64,000 bases of DNA, from assembly GCF_009617895.1 (NCBI RefSeq), contig NZ_BLAW01000001.1:3773001-3837000 (forward strand). The letters are read 5' to 3'. This document shows, one piece after another, positions 1 through 8,529 of this stretch. This DNA comes from Prolixibacter sp. SD074. GTDB taxonomy: Bacteria > Bacteroidota > Bacteroidia > Bacteroidales > Prolixibacteraceae. The notes under the pieces are model-generated. The model saw only the letters and a program-made list of their open reading frames with translations, was not told where the DNA came from and searched no databases. The position numbers and the translations under genes were made by a program. How positions within the stretch are numbered: position 1 is the first letter of the stretch; each line of letters begins with the position of its first letter.

Positions 1-861
1 GATAACTTTATTGCGGGTTTGGAGCTGGCTGATAGCGTTGGCGCCGATGTCATTAATGCTTCGCTGGGTTACTTTTATTTTGACGATCCTGCTGAAAATC
101 TCAATTATGATGAGCTTGATGGAAAAACGCTGATGATTACGCAAGCGGTGGAAACGGCGGAACAAAAAGGAATGATTGTCTGCGTTAGCGCCGGTAATGA
201 AGGAGAAAGTGCGTGGCGGTACATCATTGCCCCGGCCGATGCCAAAGGGATTTTAAGTATGGCTGCTGTAAATGCGGCAGGTGAGAGGGCGAGGTTCAGC
301 TCTATCGGTCCTTCTGCCGACGGCCGCATCAAACCGGAAGTGGCAGCTTGTGGATGGGACACCTGGCTTCAAAAATATCCGGACGCAATTGGCGTTTCGA
401 GCGGAACTTCTTTTTCTTCTCCCCTGGTCGCCGGATTGACGGCGTGCCTGTGGCAGGAATATCCTGATAAAAGTCCTGCGGAAATAGTTGATGCAATTAT
501 CCAAAGTGCCAGTCAGTATACTTCTCCAGATAATTACCTGGGATATGGAATTCCCGATTTCGGGAAGGCATCATTACTTTTACAGAAGACACAGGTCGAT
601 GGAGATTCGGAAAAGCAATGGAACGTATCGCCTAATCCGTTTGATGAAAAAATTCGACTTGAATACCAGGGAAAAGGATTATTGGATGATGCTTCAGCTA
701 CCTGCATATTGATTAGCAGCACGGGAACAATTTTAAAGGAAGAACGTTTGTCAGGCAGAGTCAAATTGGTAAATAATCTTGGAGTATTGCCGTCAGGTTT
801 ATACTTTCTGCAGATAATTGCCAATGGACTAACAGAAAACCATAAACTCATTAAACGGTAA
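1..861 (+). CDS. Secreted subtilisin-like serine protease with T9SS sorting domain (5' partial)
   Basis: This is the C-terminal part of an S8 (subtilase) peptidase; the frame is open from base 1, so the N-terminus, catalytic Asp and His lie upstream of the window. The oxyanion-hole Asn sits in SAGNEGE (about base 196) and the nucleophile Ser in GTSFSSPLVAG (about base 409). After the peptidase domain a short linker leads to a C-terminal domain starting near NVSPNPF (about base 625) and ending GLYFLQI...KLIKR, typical of type A T9SS sorting domains. The protein is therefore inferred to be exported through the Sec and type IX systems and anchored or released at the cell surface. An apparent TTG start at base 19 is only an artefact of the cut. 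xseA follows 8 bases after the stop. Confidence 0.9.
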   Translation, partial: DNFIAGLELADSVGADVINASLGYFYFDDPAENLNYDELDGKTLMITQAVETAEQKGMIVCVSAGNEGESAWRYIIAPADAKGILSMAAVNAAGERARFSSIGPSADGRIKPEVAACGWDTWLQKYPDAIGVSSGTSFSSPLVAGLTACLWQEYPDKSPAEIVDAIIQSASQYTSPDNYLGYGIPDFGKASLLLQKTQVDGDSEKQWNVSPNPFDEKIRLEYQGKGLLDDASATCILISSTGTILKEERLSGRVKLVNNLGVLPSGLYFLQIIANGLTENHKLIKR

Positions 862-869
862 CACCATAT

Positions 870-2345
870 ATGGCTTCATCATTGGAAAATAAACTACGAC
901 TATCCGAATTAAATAACCGAATTAAGGGTGTTCTCCAGGAGGCTTTTCCAACTACTGTCTGGGTAATTGCCGAAATATCCGAGATGAAGGTAAACCGAAG
1001 CGGGCATTGTTACCTGGTACTGGTGGAAAAGGATGAAGATTCAGATGAAATCCGGGCACAGGCGCGTGGGACCATTTGGTCGTACACTTTTCGAATGCTT
1101 CGGCCATTTTTCGAGACGACTGCCGGGCGGGCTCTTTCTGAGGGGATGAAGGTGTTGGTGAATGCTTCAGTTGAGTTTCATCCGTTATATGGTTTTAGCC
1201 TGAATATCCGCGATATCGACCCAACTTACACATTGGGTGATATGGCGCGAAAAAGGCTTGAGATAATCAACCGGTTGAAAGGAGAGGGCATATTCGAAAT
1301 GAATAAGGACCTGGAATTACCCATGGTTCCACAAAAAGTTGCGGTTATTTCTTCATCTACGGCAGCTGGTTATCAGGATTTTCAAAATCAACTAAATAAC
1401 AACGCTTACGGTTACCGGTTTTATACGCATCTTTTTCCGGCGCTGATGCAGGGAAATCAAGCCAGTGAATCAATTATTGCAGCGCTGGAACATATTTACC
1501 TGTACGAAGATTTCTTCGATGTGGTAGTAATCATTCGCGGTGGAGGTTCTCAGCTCGACCTAAGCTGTTTCGATGACTATGAACTGGCCTTTCATATTAC
1601 ACAGTTTCCTCTTCCGGTGATAACCGGTATAGGGCACGAAAAAGATGATACCATCAGCGACATGGTGGCGCATACGCGAATGAAGACGCCGACGGCCGTA
1701 GCCGAATTCCTGGTGGCCGGTGTCATGCAGTTCGAAGTACACCTCGATGAACTGCAGCAGGAGTTTGTCAATTCGGTGGAAGAAATTATGACGGAATCGC
1801 GACAACGACTCGATAATGCGGTTAAAACCTTGAAACCGGTCGTTCAGCAACTGCTTTTTAACCGGCAAAAGAAGTTGGGCCGATATGTATGGCAGATGGA
1901 AAGTTCGGTCATTGAGATATTGCGAAACAATAAATACCGGTTATCCCGGAAGAAGGACGAGATAAGGGAATTGTCCGGGCGACTAATTCATGACAAGCGG
2001 TACAAGCTTGATGGATATCGTCATTTTATTAGTCGGGCTTCGGTTCAACAGCTCGAAGAAGGAAAGTTACGGATGGATGCATTGTTGGAAAAGCTTAAAA
2101 GACAATCGAAAAGTTGCTTTTCCACAGAGCGAAACCAATTATTACTTGCCGAAAAAAGAAATGAGCTGTTGAATCCGCTAAAGATTCTGAAGCGGGGTTA
2201 TTCAGTTACTTATCATAATGGAAAAGCATTAAAAGAAATTGCCCAGCTACAGGAAGGCGATGAAGTTCGGACGATGCTGTCTGAAGGTACGTTCACGAGT
2301 ACTGTGTTAGGGAGAAAAGAAGGAATCAAAAAAAATAAGTCATGA
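870..2345 (+). CDS. xseA: Exodeoxyribonuclease VII large subunit
   Basis: The product of 491 residues is the catalytic subunit of exonuclease VII, which degrades single-stranded DNA from both ends in the cytoplasm. An N-terminal OB-fold (about residues 8-115, with KVNRSGHCYLVL) is followed by the catalytic domain with VISSSTAAGYQDF, IIRGGGSQLDL, the GIGHEKDDT segment and TPTAVAEF. A long helical coiled-coil region (about 290-430) and a C-terminal beta hairpin with LKRGYSVTY complete the family pattern. It is slightly longer than the E. coli protein. The stop codon overlaps the start of xseB in ATGA, which indicates translational coupling of the two subunits. Confidence 0.97.
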   Translation: MASSLENKLRLSELNNRIKGVLQEAFPTTVWVIAEISEMKVNRSGHCYLVLVEKDEDSDEIRAQARGTIWSYTFRMLRPFFETTAGRALSEGMKVLVNASVEFHPLYGFSLNIRDIDPTYTLGDMARKRLEIINRLKGEGIFEMNKDLELPMVPQKVAVISSSTAAGYQDFQNQLNNNAYGYRFYTHLFPALMQGNQASESIIAALEHIYLYEDFFDVVVIIRGGGSQLDLSCFDDYELAFHITQFPLPVITGIGHEKDDTISDMVAHTRMKTPTAVAEFLVAGVMQFEVHLDELQQEFVNSVEEIMTESRQRLDNAVKTLKPVVQQLLFNRQKKLGRYVWQMESSVIEILRNNKYRLSRKKDEIRELSGRLIHDKRYKLDGYRHFISRASVQQLEEGKLRMDALLEKLKRQSKSCFSTERNQLLLAEKRNELLNPLKILKRGYSVTYHNGKALKEIAQLQEGDEVRTMLSEGTFTSTVLGRKEGIKKNKS

Positions 2346-2545
2346 CAAAGAAGAAAATTTCATACAAAGAAGCGGTTAATGAAATAGAAGAGATACTGGA
2401 GCAGATGGAAAGTGAAGAACTTGATGTGGATCAACTTTCTGACAAAGTGAAAAGAGTATCCTATCTGATTAAAGTATGCAAAGACCGGTTACACCAAACG
2501 GAAGAGGAAGTTGAGAATATCCTCGATCAAATGGATGATAATTAA
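2342..2545 (+). CDS. xseB: Exodeoxyribonuclease VII small subunit
   Basis: This 67-residue acidic, helical protein starts inside the xseA stop codon (ATGA overlap). The pattern SYKEAVNEIEEILEQMESEELDVDQL followed by a second helix is the small-subunit signature (the segment is split here for length: SYKEAVNEIEEILEQ and MESEELDVDQL). Several copies bind the coiled-coil of XseA to form the exonuclease VII holoenzyme. The length is normal for the family and no other member of the operon follows. Confidence 0.95.
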   Translation: MTKKKISYKEAVNEIEEILEQMESEELDVDQLSDKVKRVSYLIKVCKDRLHQTEEEVENILDQMDDN

Positions 2546-2719
2546 TGTCTGGGTTATTGGGAATAGAAGCTTTTCGAGGCTATTGAGCGTAAAATCAAAA
2601 CTAGCGAAAATATTGCATTGCGCATTTGTTGTTTACCTACAATCTTGTATTTGATTGAACCGGCATGCTTTAAAATATGTTATAAATGCTATTATAAATG
2701 AATATTGAAAATAAAATGC

Positions 2720-2750
2720 TTGCAACATAGCTATAAGTGTTGTAATTTTG
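2720..2750 (+). promoter_or_regulatory. Bacteroidota-type promoter for the gene at 2811
   Basis: A TTG at 2720-2722 lies 20 bases before TAATTTTG at 2743-2750, matching the TTTG / TAnnTTTG arrangement of the primary sigma factor in Bacteroidota. The predicted start of transcription is near 2757, giving a leader of about 54 bases. The rest of the 2546-2810 gap is AT-rich with no other recognisable feature. Confidence 0.55.
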
Positions 2751-2810
2751 GCTCGATAGTATTCCAAATACTTCACATTTCTGATAGCAGCATATTTAAA
2801 ATTCTAAAAA

Positions 2811-3338
2811 ATGGCCGACTCAAAAATTGAATTATCGTTAGGTTCATTTCGTTTCTCGTGCGAGGGCGAAAAGGAATGGGTAGAAGTACAGTTAGGACTG
2901 GTTCTTGACCGTGCTCCTGCTCTGTTAAGTTTAGGGAGCGAGGTAGCAACAACTTCAGCAGGGGAAGAAGTTGCAGAAGTATCAACCGAAGAAGCCCGTC
3001 CGGTAACACGCCGTGGTCGTAAACCACGGGAAGTTAAGGTGAAAAAACCTGTATCGGGTGATCCGTTGTTGGATTACCTTAAAGAGAAAAAAGCTGATAA
3101 CAATCAGGTACGGAAATTTTTGGCTACCGCAGTTTATCTGCACTCACAGGGAGCTCAGAAATTCTCAACACCGATGATTTCAAAGAAATTGAAGGCTGCC
3201 GGAATTCCAAAGCTTTCAAATGCCAGCGACTGTCTGAACAAGAATGTGAAGAAAGGTTTCTGCATTAAGGAAGATAAAGAGTTTGTATTGACAAACGAAG
3301 GTATCCAGGCCATTATTGGCGATGCCAATCAAGTTTAA
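2811..3338 (+). CDS. Hypothetical protein with AT-hook-like linker and winged-helix-like C-terminus
   Basis: I do not recognise a named family for this 175-residue protein. The N-terminal 35 residues look like a small beta-rich domain (KIELSLGSFRFSCEG). A negatively charged linker (about residues 44-65) leads to a basic patch TRRGRKPREVKVKK (about 67-80) resembling an AT-hook. The C-terminal half (about 95-175) is predicted by eye to be three helices and a hairpin ending in KEFVLTNEGIQAI, like the wing of winged-helix proteins. Together this suggests, without proof, a small nucleic-acid-binding protein. It is monocistronic, with its own promoter upstream and a strong terminator directly downstream. 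Confidence 0.75.
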   Translation: MADSKIELSLGSFRFSCEGEKEWVEVQLGLVLDRAPALLSLGSEVATTSAGEEVAEVSTEEARPVTRRGRKPREVKVKKPVSGDPLLDYLKEKKADNNQVRKFLATAVYLHSQGAQKFSTPMISKKLKAAGIPKLSNASDCLNKNVKKGFCIKEDKEFVLTNEGIQAIIGDANQV

Positions 3339-3344
3339 AGATTA

Positions 3345-3372
3345 AGAAAACCCGCATCAAGCGGGTTTTCTT
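3345..3372. terminator. Bidirectional intrinsic terminator
   Basis: A perfect 12-bp stem (AAGAAAACCCGC / GCGGGTTTTCTT) around the loop atcaa lies between the convergent gene ends at 3338 and 3394. With A and T tracts on both sides it can end transcription from either strand. Confidence 0.85.
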
Positions 3373-3393
3373 ATGTATTTTTTCAACTCTGTT

Positions 3394-5796
3394 TTAAAAT
3401 CTGGCTCGAATCCCGGCCAGGTAATTGATACCCGCCTGCGGATAATATCCATCCATCTTTTTCCTCACACCATTTTCGTAATAGGAGTAAACCCACGCAT
3501 TGCTTTCGTACATGGCATTAAAGATGTTGTTTACCATAACAGAAAGGGTTAATTCCTTGAATAGATTGGTGGGTATGTGAAAATCGGCTTTCAGGTTACT
3601 GAAAAAGTAGGCATTCAGTTTTCGTTGGCCCGACGAAGTATTGTCGATGTATTGTTTTCCAACGTAATGAGCAGACAGGTTAACAGAAAATGCGTCAGCT
3701 GGTTTCCAGCTTAATTTACTTCCTGCTACCACATCTGGTGAAAAGGCAATATCCGTGTTTCCAAGGTAATTGGAAACCTGCTGCCCCCAGTTATCCCAAT
3801 CGTCAACATATTCGGTGAAATTTTTAATCTTATTTCTACTAAAGGTTGCATTGGCATCCCATCGCAGTGTTTTGCCAATTTTCCAACCTGCCGTTAACTC
3901 GATTCCCGCGCGGTAACTGTCGGGGCTATTGGTCATGATCGCAGAACCAACATCGTTGATTTCCCCTGTCAGGATAAGCTGATTCACATAATCCATGAAG
4001 TAGAGATTGACACCAAAAGCGAAGTCCGTCGACCGAAAATTATAACCCGCCTCATAATCGTTCAGCGTTTCCGAAGTAGGTAAGGGCCCGTTTGGATTAG
4101 CGTCTTTATAGTTGTCACGGTTGGGTTCACGATGCGCCTCAGCAAAGGAAACATACATTTTATTCCGGTCGTTGGGCGTGAAATATAGCCCTATTTTCGG
4201 ATTAAAGAAATCGAAGTAGTGATTTTGGGTTAAGTTGCGCAGATTATCGTCATTGCCATCAATTTTATAGCTGATATGCCGGTACTGCATATCAATATAG
4301 GCATTCAGTTTTGACGAGAATTGATGGTTCAACTTGCCATATACGTTATAATCCGTCTTAAGTCCCGTGGAATAGTACCATTGGTGGTTAATTGGATTTT
4401 CGCCGTAATATTGAGCCCAGATTACTTTACCGAAGTGTCGGCCATCGTATTGGTTCCATGCACCACCCAATGTCCAGTTGTTTTTGGCCTTGTCGTAATT
4501 TAGTGAAAAGGTGGTTCCGTAAAAGTCATTGTCCAACCACTTCCGGCGAACTAAATCAGTGGATTGTACCTGGGTGCCACCGCTGGCCGGAGGCGTCATC
4601 AGGTAATCCGAAAAGCTTTGATCCGGCTTGTATTCTTCGTAATAGCCACGGCCGTATGTATAGTGCAGTGCGGCGTTCAGGTTAAGATACTCGTTAAAAC
4701 GATGAGAGTAGAGCAATTGATAATTATCCTGCCAGTAATTGTCGGTTTCGTTATTGTAGTAATGCACCTTCCCCCGGGAGTCGGTATACTCGCCGGCCGG
4801 ATTATATCTGCGGTTTGTAGCCAGTATATCCGATGGTATTCCATACCATGCCTGGTATGTTTTTTCTACACCTGAGAAGATGTTGGCCTTCAGGATTGAG
4901 TTGGCGGTGTAATACCCACCTGAGACATAATATGATTTTAAATCAGACCATCCCCGGTCGATATAGCCGTCAGAAGTGATCTTAGAAAGCCGGGCATCGA
5001 ACGAGAATTTACCATTTAACAAACCGGTTCCGGCCGATACTGTGTTTTTGAAGGTGTTGAAAGAACCGGCAGAAGAATTGACTTCTGCGTAAGCATCTTT
5101 ATTTAGGTTGTTGGTTTGCATGTTGATGGTTGCACCAAAAGCTCCGGCGCCATTGGTTGATGTCCCCACACCACGCTGAACCTGCACATTTTGGAGTGAC
5201 GAAGCCAGGTCGGGCAAATCTACCCAGTACACTCCATGCGATTCGGCATCGTTTACCGGAATTCCATTCACCGTTACGTTGATACGATTGGCATCGGTTC
5301 CCCGTATCCGGAAACCGGTATAGCCAATTCCAGTCCCGGCGTCGGATGTTGTCACCAACGAAGGTGTCATGCTCAGCAAATAGGGAATATCCTGTCCCAT
5401 GTTCTGCTCTTCAATGCTTTTTTTCGTTACATCAGAATAGGCGATCGGCGTTTTGTTGCCTGCCCGCGTTGCCGAAACGATAACCTCATCGGCCAGCACA
5501 GCCGAAGGCTTCATGGTAATGGTGACTAAATCTTTTTCCGGGAATGTAATTTTACTGGAAACTGGTTGGTAGCCCAGGTAGGAAACCTGAAGCTCATAAT
5601 TCCCCGGTTTTAATCCGTCAAAACGGAATTTTCCGTTTTGGTCTGTCGGCATCCCGGCAAATGTGTTCTCAATAACAACATTGGCCCCAATGAGCGGTTG
5701 GCCCTTTTCATTTTCCACACGTCCATTCAGTGTGTTCTGTGCATTCGCTGAAAAGAAAACCAGCAGCAGCATCCATAAAAAAAGAAATTTTTTCAT
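3394..5796 (-). CDS. TonB-dependent outer-membrane receptor, probably for thiamine or a thiamine-related compound
   Basis: The 800-residue product starts with a signal peptide (MKKFLFLWMLLLVFFSANAQ) and a CarboxypepD_reg-like beta domain (about 23-105, LNGRVENEKGQPLIGANV...). A plug domain follows (about 120-230, with NRINVTVNGIPVNDAESHG and QRGVGTSTNGAGAFG), then a large beta-barrel ending in the aromatic residue of AGIRARF. The reading frame is open further upstream, but that stretch translates a TPP riboswitch, so the ATG at 5796 is chosen. Thiamine-type uptake is inferred from the riboswitch, not from the protein sequence itself; TPP-controlled TonB receptors are known in Bacteroides. The gene stands alone between terminators, and no thiamine biosynthesis gene is adjacent. 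Confidence 0.88.
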   Translation of the reverse strand: MKKFLFLWMLLLVFFSANAQNTLNGRVENEKGQPLIGANVVIENTFAGMPTDQNGKFRFDGLKPGNYELQVSYLGYQPVSSKITFPEKDLVTITMKPSAVLADEVIVSATRAGNKTPIAYSDVTKKSIEEQNMGQDIPYLLSMTPSLVTTSDAGTGIGYTGFRIRGTDANRINVTVNGIPVNDAESHGVYWVDLPDLASSLQNVQVQRGVGTSTNGAGAFGATINMQTNNLNKDAYAEVNSSAGSFNTFKNTVSAGTGLLNGKFSFDARLSKITSDGYIDRGWSDLKSYYVSGGYYTANSILKANIFSGVEKTYQAWYGIPSDILATNRRYNPAGEYTDSRGKVHYYNNETDNYWQDNYQLLYSHRFNEYLNLNAALHYTYGRGYYEEYKPDQSFSDYLMTPPASGGTQVQSTDLVRRKWLDNDFYGTTFSLNYDKAKNNWTLGGAWNQYDGRHFGKVIWAQYYGENPINHQWYYSTGLKTDYNVYGKLNHQFSSKLNAYIDMQYRHISYKIDGNDDNLRNLTQNHYFDFFNPKIGLYFTPNDRNKMYVSFAEAHREPNRDNYKDANPNGPLPTSETLNDYEAGYNFRSTDFAFGVNLYFMDYVNQLILTGEINDVGSAIMTNSPDSYRAGIELTAGWKIGKTLRWDANATFSRNKIKNFTEYVDDWDNWGQQVSNYLGNTDIAFSPDVVAGSKLSWKPADAFSVNLSAHYVGKQYIDNTSSGQRKLNAYFFSNLKADFHIPTNLFKELTLSVMVNNIFNAMYESNAWVYSYYENGVRKKMDGYYPQAGINYLAGIRARF

Positions 5797-5839
5797 TTTA
5801 AATCGGTTTTTAGATGAATAAAAACCAATGGGAGTAGAG

Positions 5840-5922
5840 TACACATGTTCCCTTTCCGGAATTACCCGGACAGGTTCAAAGGGTATGTTCTCAGCCTGAA
5901 ATTTAAGGCACCCCATTGTTTG
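5840..5922 (-). promoter_or_regulatory. TPP (thiamine pyrophosphate) riboswitch, THI element
   Basis: Read on the minus strand, the conserved blocks occur in the right order and spacing: ATGGGGTGCC (around 5914-5905), GGCTGAGA (around 5896-5889), ATACCCTTTGAACCTG (around 5886-5871), then GGGTAATTCCGG and AAAGGGAAC ending near 5847. These are the P2/P3 pyrimidine-sensor and P4/P5 pyrophosphate-sensor elements of the TPP aptamer. It lies about 50 bases before the receptor start codon, with no clear terminator between, so control of translation initiation is the more likely mode. Confidence 0.93.
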
Positions 5923-5931
5923 AAAGCAATA

Positions 5932-5939
5932 CAAAGGTA
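5932..5939 (-). promoter_or_regulatory. -7 promoter element for the TPP-regulated receptor gene
   Basis: TACCTTTG (minus strand, 5939 to 5932) matches TAnnTTTG and would place the transcript start near 5926, just before the first conserved base of the riboswitch aptamer. No good -33 TTTG is visible, so the call rests on the -7 box and its position. Confidence 0.55.
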
Positions 5940-6170
5940 TTGAAATATTTAGAATCTGTATGAATACGAAACGGGAACTAATAGGTTGCGTCATAACAAA
6001 AGTCGGGGATTCCATAAAATCAACGCAATAGGGGTACGTAAATAAATCGTAAATACCGATAAGGGATGGATACTTCATACCTGAATTAGGAATATTGCGC
6101 ATATTCCTTTTTACTTAGCCGGAGTTTGAGCGCTCCAAAATTGCTCCGGTGCAAAATTGAAGTAAAAAAG

Positions 6171-6203
6171 AAAAAAGGGCTGGTTTTTTGCCAGCCCTTT
6201 TTT
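6171..6203. terminator. Intrinsic terminator downstream of the lytic transglycosylase gene
   Basis: AAAAAAGGGCTGG at 6171-6183 pairs with CCAGCCCTTTTTT at 6191-6203, with T-rich tails on both strands. It lies 20 bases past the stop of the minus-strand gene ending at 6223 and separates it from the riboswitch-controlled receptor gene. Confidence 0.85.
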
Positions 6204-6222
6204 CTTTTATGTCACGTTTCCC

Positions 6223-7857
6223 TTATGCGTTACTTGGAATTTTCAGTTTCTGTCCGGGACGTAGGCTCTTGGCATTACTGATGTTATTCATTTTCATGAT
6301 ATCGAAATTGGAAATCCCGGGAAATTTCCGTGCAATCGTCCAGAGATTGTCGCCTCTGCGTACCGTGTAAATGGTATATGGTCCGTTTACATCTACCGTT
6401 GAAGAAACGGTGTTGTTTTGAGGAACTTTACCTGACTGTTTTTGCGCAAGGGTCATGGAGTTGTACTGTTTGTAATGCGCTCCTTTACCTTTTGGTACGT
6501 AAATAACCAATTTTTGTCCAACGCGAATCAGGTTGCGGCGAATGTTATTCCAATACCTGAGCTCGGACGCTCTTACATGGAACCATTCAGCAATAAATCC
6601 CACATTATCGCCTCTTTTTACGGTGTAGTAAACTTTGTCTTTGCCTGCGACGTCACCTGGGGTGAAATATGAATAATGCCTGCTGGGAACAACGATTTTG
6701 TTGTTGGGGAAAAACTTATCGCGGTTATACGCGAAAACAAACGATTCTTTGTCGATAAAATCAGAAATTTTATTGGCCGGAATCTTCAGCGTGTAAGGCT
6801 TATCCGGTTTTGCCGGAATAATATCCCTGCGATATTGTGGGTTTAAATCGCGAAGCTCGTCTACCGGAATATTCAGTACAGTAGAAACCTGCTCAAAAGC
6901 AAGGTAATTGTGAACCTGAATGGTGTCGGTGACAATATCGAATGAAGGCCCGGTGGGAGCCAAATGATGCTCTTTTGCATAATTCATGACATATGCAGCG
7001 GCAATAAATGCAGGCACATAACCACGGGTTTCGCGTGGAAGATGATAATAAATTTTCCAGTAATCCCGTGCTCCACCCGAACGGCGAATTGCTTTATTTA
7101 CATTTCCGGGGCCACAGTTATACGCTGCAATCACCAAATGCCAGTCGCCATAAATATTGTACAGATCCTGCAGGAACTTGGCTGCCGCTTCGGTCGAATT
7201 AACCGGGTCGCGACGTTCGTCAACATATGAATTGATCTCCAGTCCATACATTTTACCTGTTCCATACATAAACTGCCACAAACCGCAAGCTCCGGCGCGG
7301 GAGAAGGCTTTTGGGTTTAATGCCGACTCGATGATGGCCATATATTTCAGCTCAAGCGGCAAATTATACTTGTCGAGGATTTGCTCGAACATCGGGAAGT
7401 AATAATTAGCCAGCCCCAACATGACCTGGACCTGGTCGCGCCGTTTAATGGTATAAAGAGTGATGAAATTCTTGACTGTATTGTTGAAAGAGAGATCAAT
7501 GTACGAATCAATATTCTGAAGCCGGTTAATGTAAACAGAGTCCGGAAGTGCTTTTCTCAGTGAATCAGGTAGGGTATTATAGCTGAGACTATCGAATTCG
7601 AAGGCATTCTGGACATACCAGGTATTGACCATCGAATCGAGTTTTTGGGCTTCCAGCTCACTTAAATCTTCGTCCGGAAGGGTATAGGTTTTGTCGTAAC
7701 CATTATCGACCGTGTCGAGTTTGGTAACAGCAATAAATTTTGCCTTCTTTAAATCGTAATCGCGGCTGGTTTTGGAATCGTCCTTAGCAATCAATGTTGC
7801 CGGGAGCAATCCCGCAAACGCCACGAGTAAGGTAATTTTTTTCCACTTTCCCATCAT
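6223..7857 (-). CDS. mltD: Membrane-bound lytic murein transglycosylase D-like protein with two LysM domains
   Basis: The 544-residue protein has an N-terminal signal sequence (WKKITLLVAFAGLLPATLIA), so it acts in the periplasm. A family-1 SLT domain (about residues 160-280) carries the catalytic Glu (about 177) in MAIIESALNP, then AGACGLWQFM and AAYNCGPGNVNKAI. Two LysM peptidoglycan-binding repeats follow, at about 408-455 (YTVKRGDNVGFIAEWF) and 495-542 (YTVRRGDNLWTIARKF). It cleaves the MurNAc-GlcNAc bond to give 1,6-anhydro products during wall turnover. It is the last gene of the parA-parB-DUF5683 cluster, an arrangement common in Bacteroidota. Confidence 0.93.
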   Translation of the reverse strand: MMGKWKKITLLVAFAGLLPATLIAKDDSKTSRDYDLKKAKFIAVTKLDTVDNGYDKTYTLPDEDLSELEAQKLDSMVNTWYVQNAFEFDSLSYNTLPDSLRKALPDSVYINRLQNIDSYIDLSFNNTVKNFITLYTIKRRDQVQVMLGLANYYFPMFEQILDKYNLPLELKYMAIIESALNPKAFSRAGACGLWQFMYGTGKMYGLEINSYVDERRDPVNSTEAAAKFLQDLYNIYGDWHLVIAAYNCGPGNVNKAIRRSGGARDYWKIYYHLPRETRGYVPAFIAAAYVMNYAKEHHLAPTGPSFDIVTDTIQVHNYLAFEQVSTVLNIPVDELRDLNPQYRRDIIPAKPDKPYTLKIPANKISDFIDKESFVFAYNRDKFFPNNKIVVPSRHYSYFTPGDVAGKDKVYYTVKRGDNVGFIAEWFHVRASELRYWNNIRRNLIRVGQKLVIYVPKGKGAHYKQYNSMTLAQKQSGKVPQNNTVSSTVDVNGPYTIYTVRRGDNLWTIARKFPGISNFDIMKMNNISNAKSLRPGQKLKIPSNA

Positions 7858-7865
7858 ATCATTCT

Positions 7866-8525
7866 CTAAAATTTGATGTTGACCTTTACGCCAACTGTTT
7901 GCCTGCCATAGAAGTTCATAGGTAGAGGTTCTACCCTCATACTTAAATCATCACTGATGTCATAATCAAAAAAGTTAGCGTCAACGCTTGCATCAATGAT
8001 ATTCAACACATGCAGTGCAAACATACCAATAATTGTTAAATCCCTGTTTCTCCGATAAAAATCTTTGCCGCTTTGCAGCTGCTTGGTTACATAAGTAAAA
8101 TGAGTAGGGTTGGTCAGATCGATAGAGGGATTATTGATGAATTTATCAAGGTATGCCTTGTCTTTATCTGACAATTGGCTTGGACTACTATACTGTGATA
8201 TAGTACGGTAGGCATCGAAATAGTCGTTGTACAGATTATTGTTCCAACTGAAACCGTATATCAAACCTGCGAAACCTCCGTAAATAATCGGAAGTTTCCA
8301 GTATTTGCCATTATATATCTGCCCAAGACCTGGAAACAGGGCTGAATAGATGGATGCTTTTTTCGGTGAATGTTTTTTCTTGTAAAGGCTCTCCGATATC
8401 TTTACGCTGTCATTCACCGTTTTCCGCACCTGTGCCTGGCTTGCTAAACTACCCCCTAACAGGCATATAATAATAAGTAGCCCCGATAAAAATTTTTTCA
8501 AAATGTCGATTCTTTTTTCCGACAC
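7866..8525 (-). CDS. DUF5683 domain membrane protein
   Basis: The 219-residue protein has an N-terminal hydrophobic signal (about residues 11-30) and the DUF5683 core with IYSALFPGLGQIYNGKYWK followed by hydrophobic segments around 75-93 and 165-180. Its biochemical function is unknown. The conserved location between parB (4 bases upstream) and the lytic transglycosylase gene (8 bases downstream) suggests co-expression with chromosome segregation and cell-wall functions, but this is only context. Confidence 0.85.
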   Translation of the reverse strand: MSEKRIDILKKFLSGLLIIICLLGGSLASQAQVRKTVNDSVKISESLYKKKHSPKKASIYSALFPGLGQIYNGKYWKLPIIYGGFAGLIYGFSWNNNLYNDYFDAYRTISQYSSPSQLSDKDKAYLDKFINNPSIDLTNPTHFTYVTKQLQSGKDFYRRNRDLTIIGMFALHVLNIIDASVDANFFDYDISDDLSMRVEPLPMNFYGRQTVGVKVNIKF

Positions 8526-8529
8526 AAAT

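Noticed and set aside
5797-6102. N-terminal extension of 102 codons on the TonB-dependent receptor
   Set aside because: The stretch codes through the TPP riboswitch and the promoter, while the ATG at 5796 is followed directly by a signal peptide.
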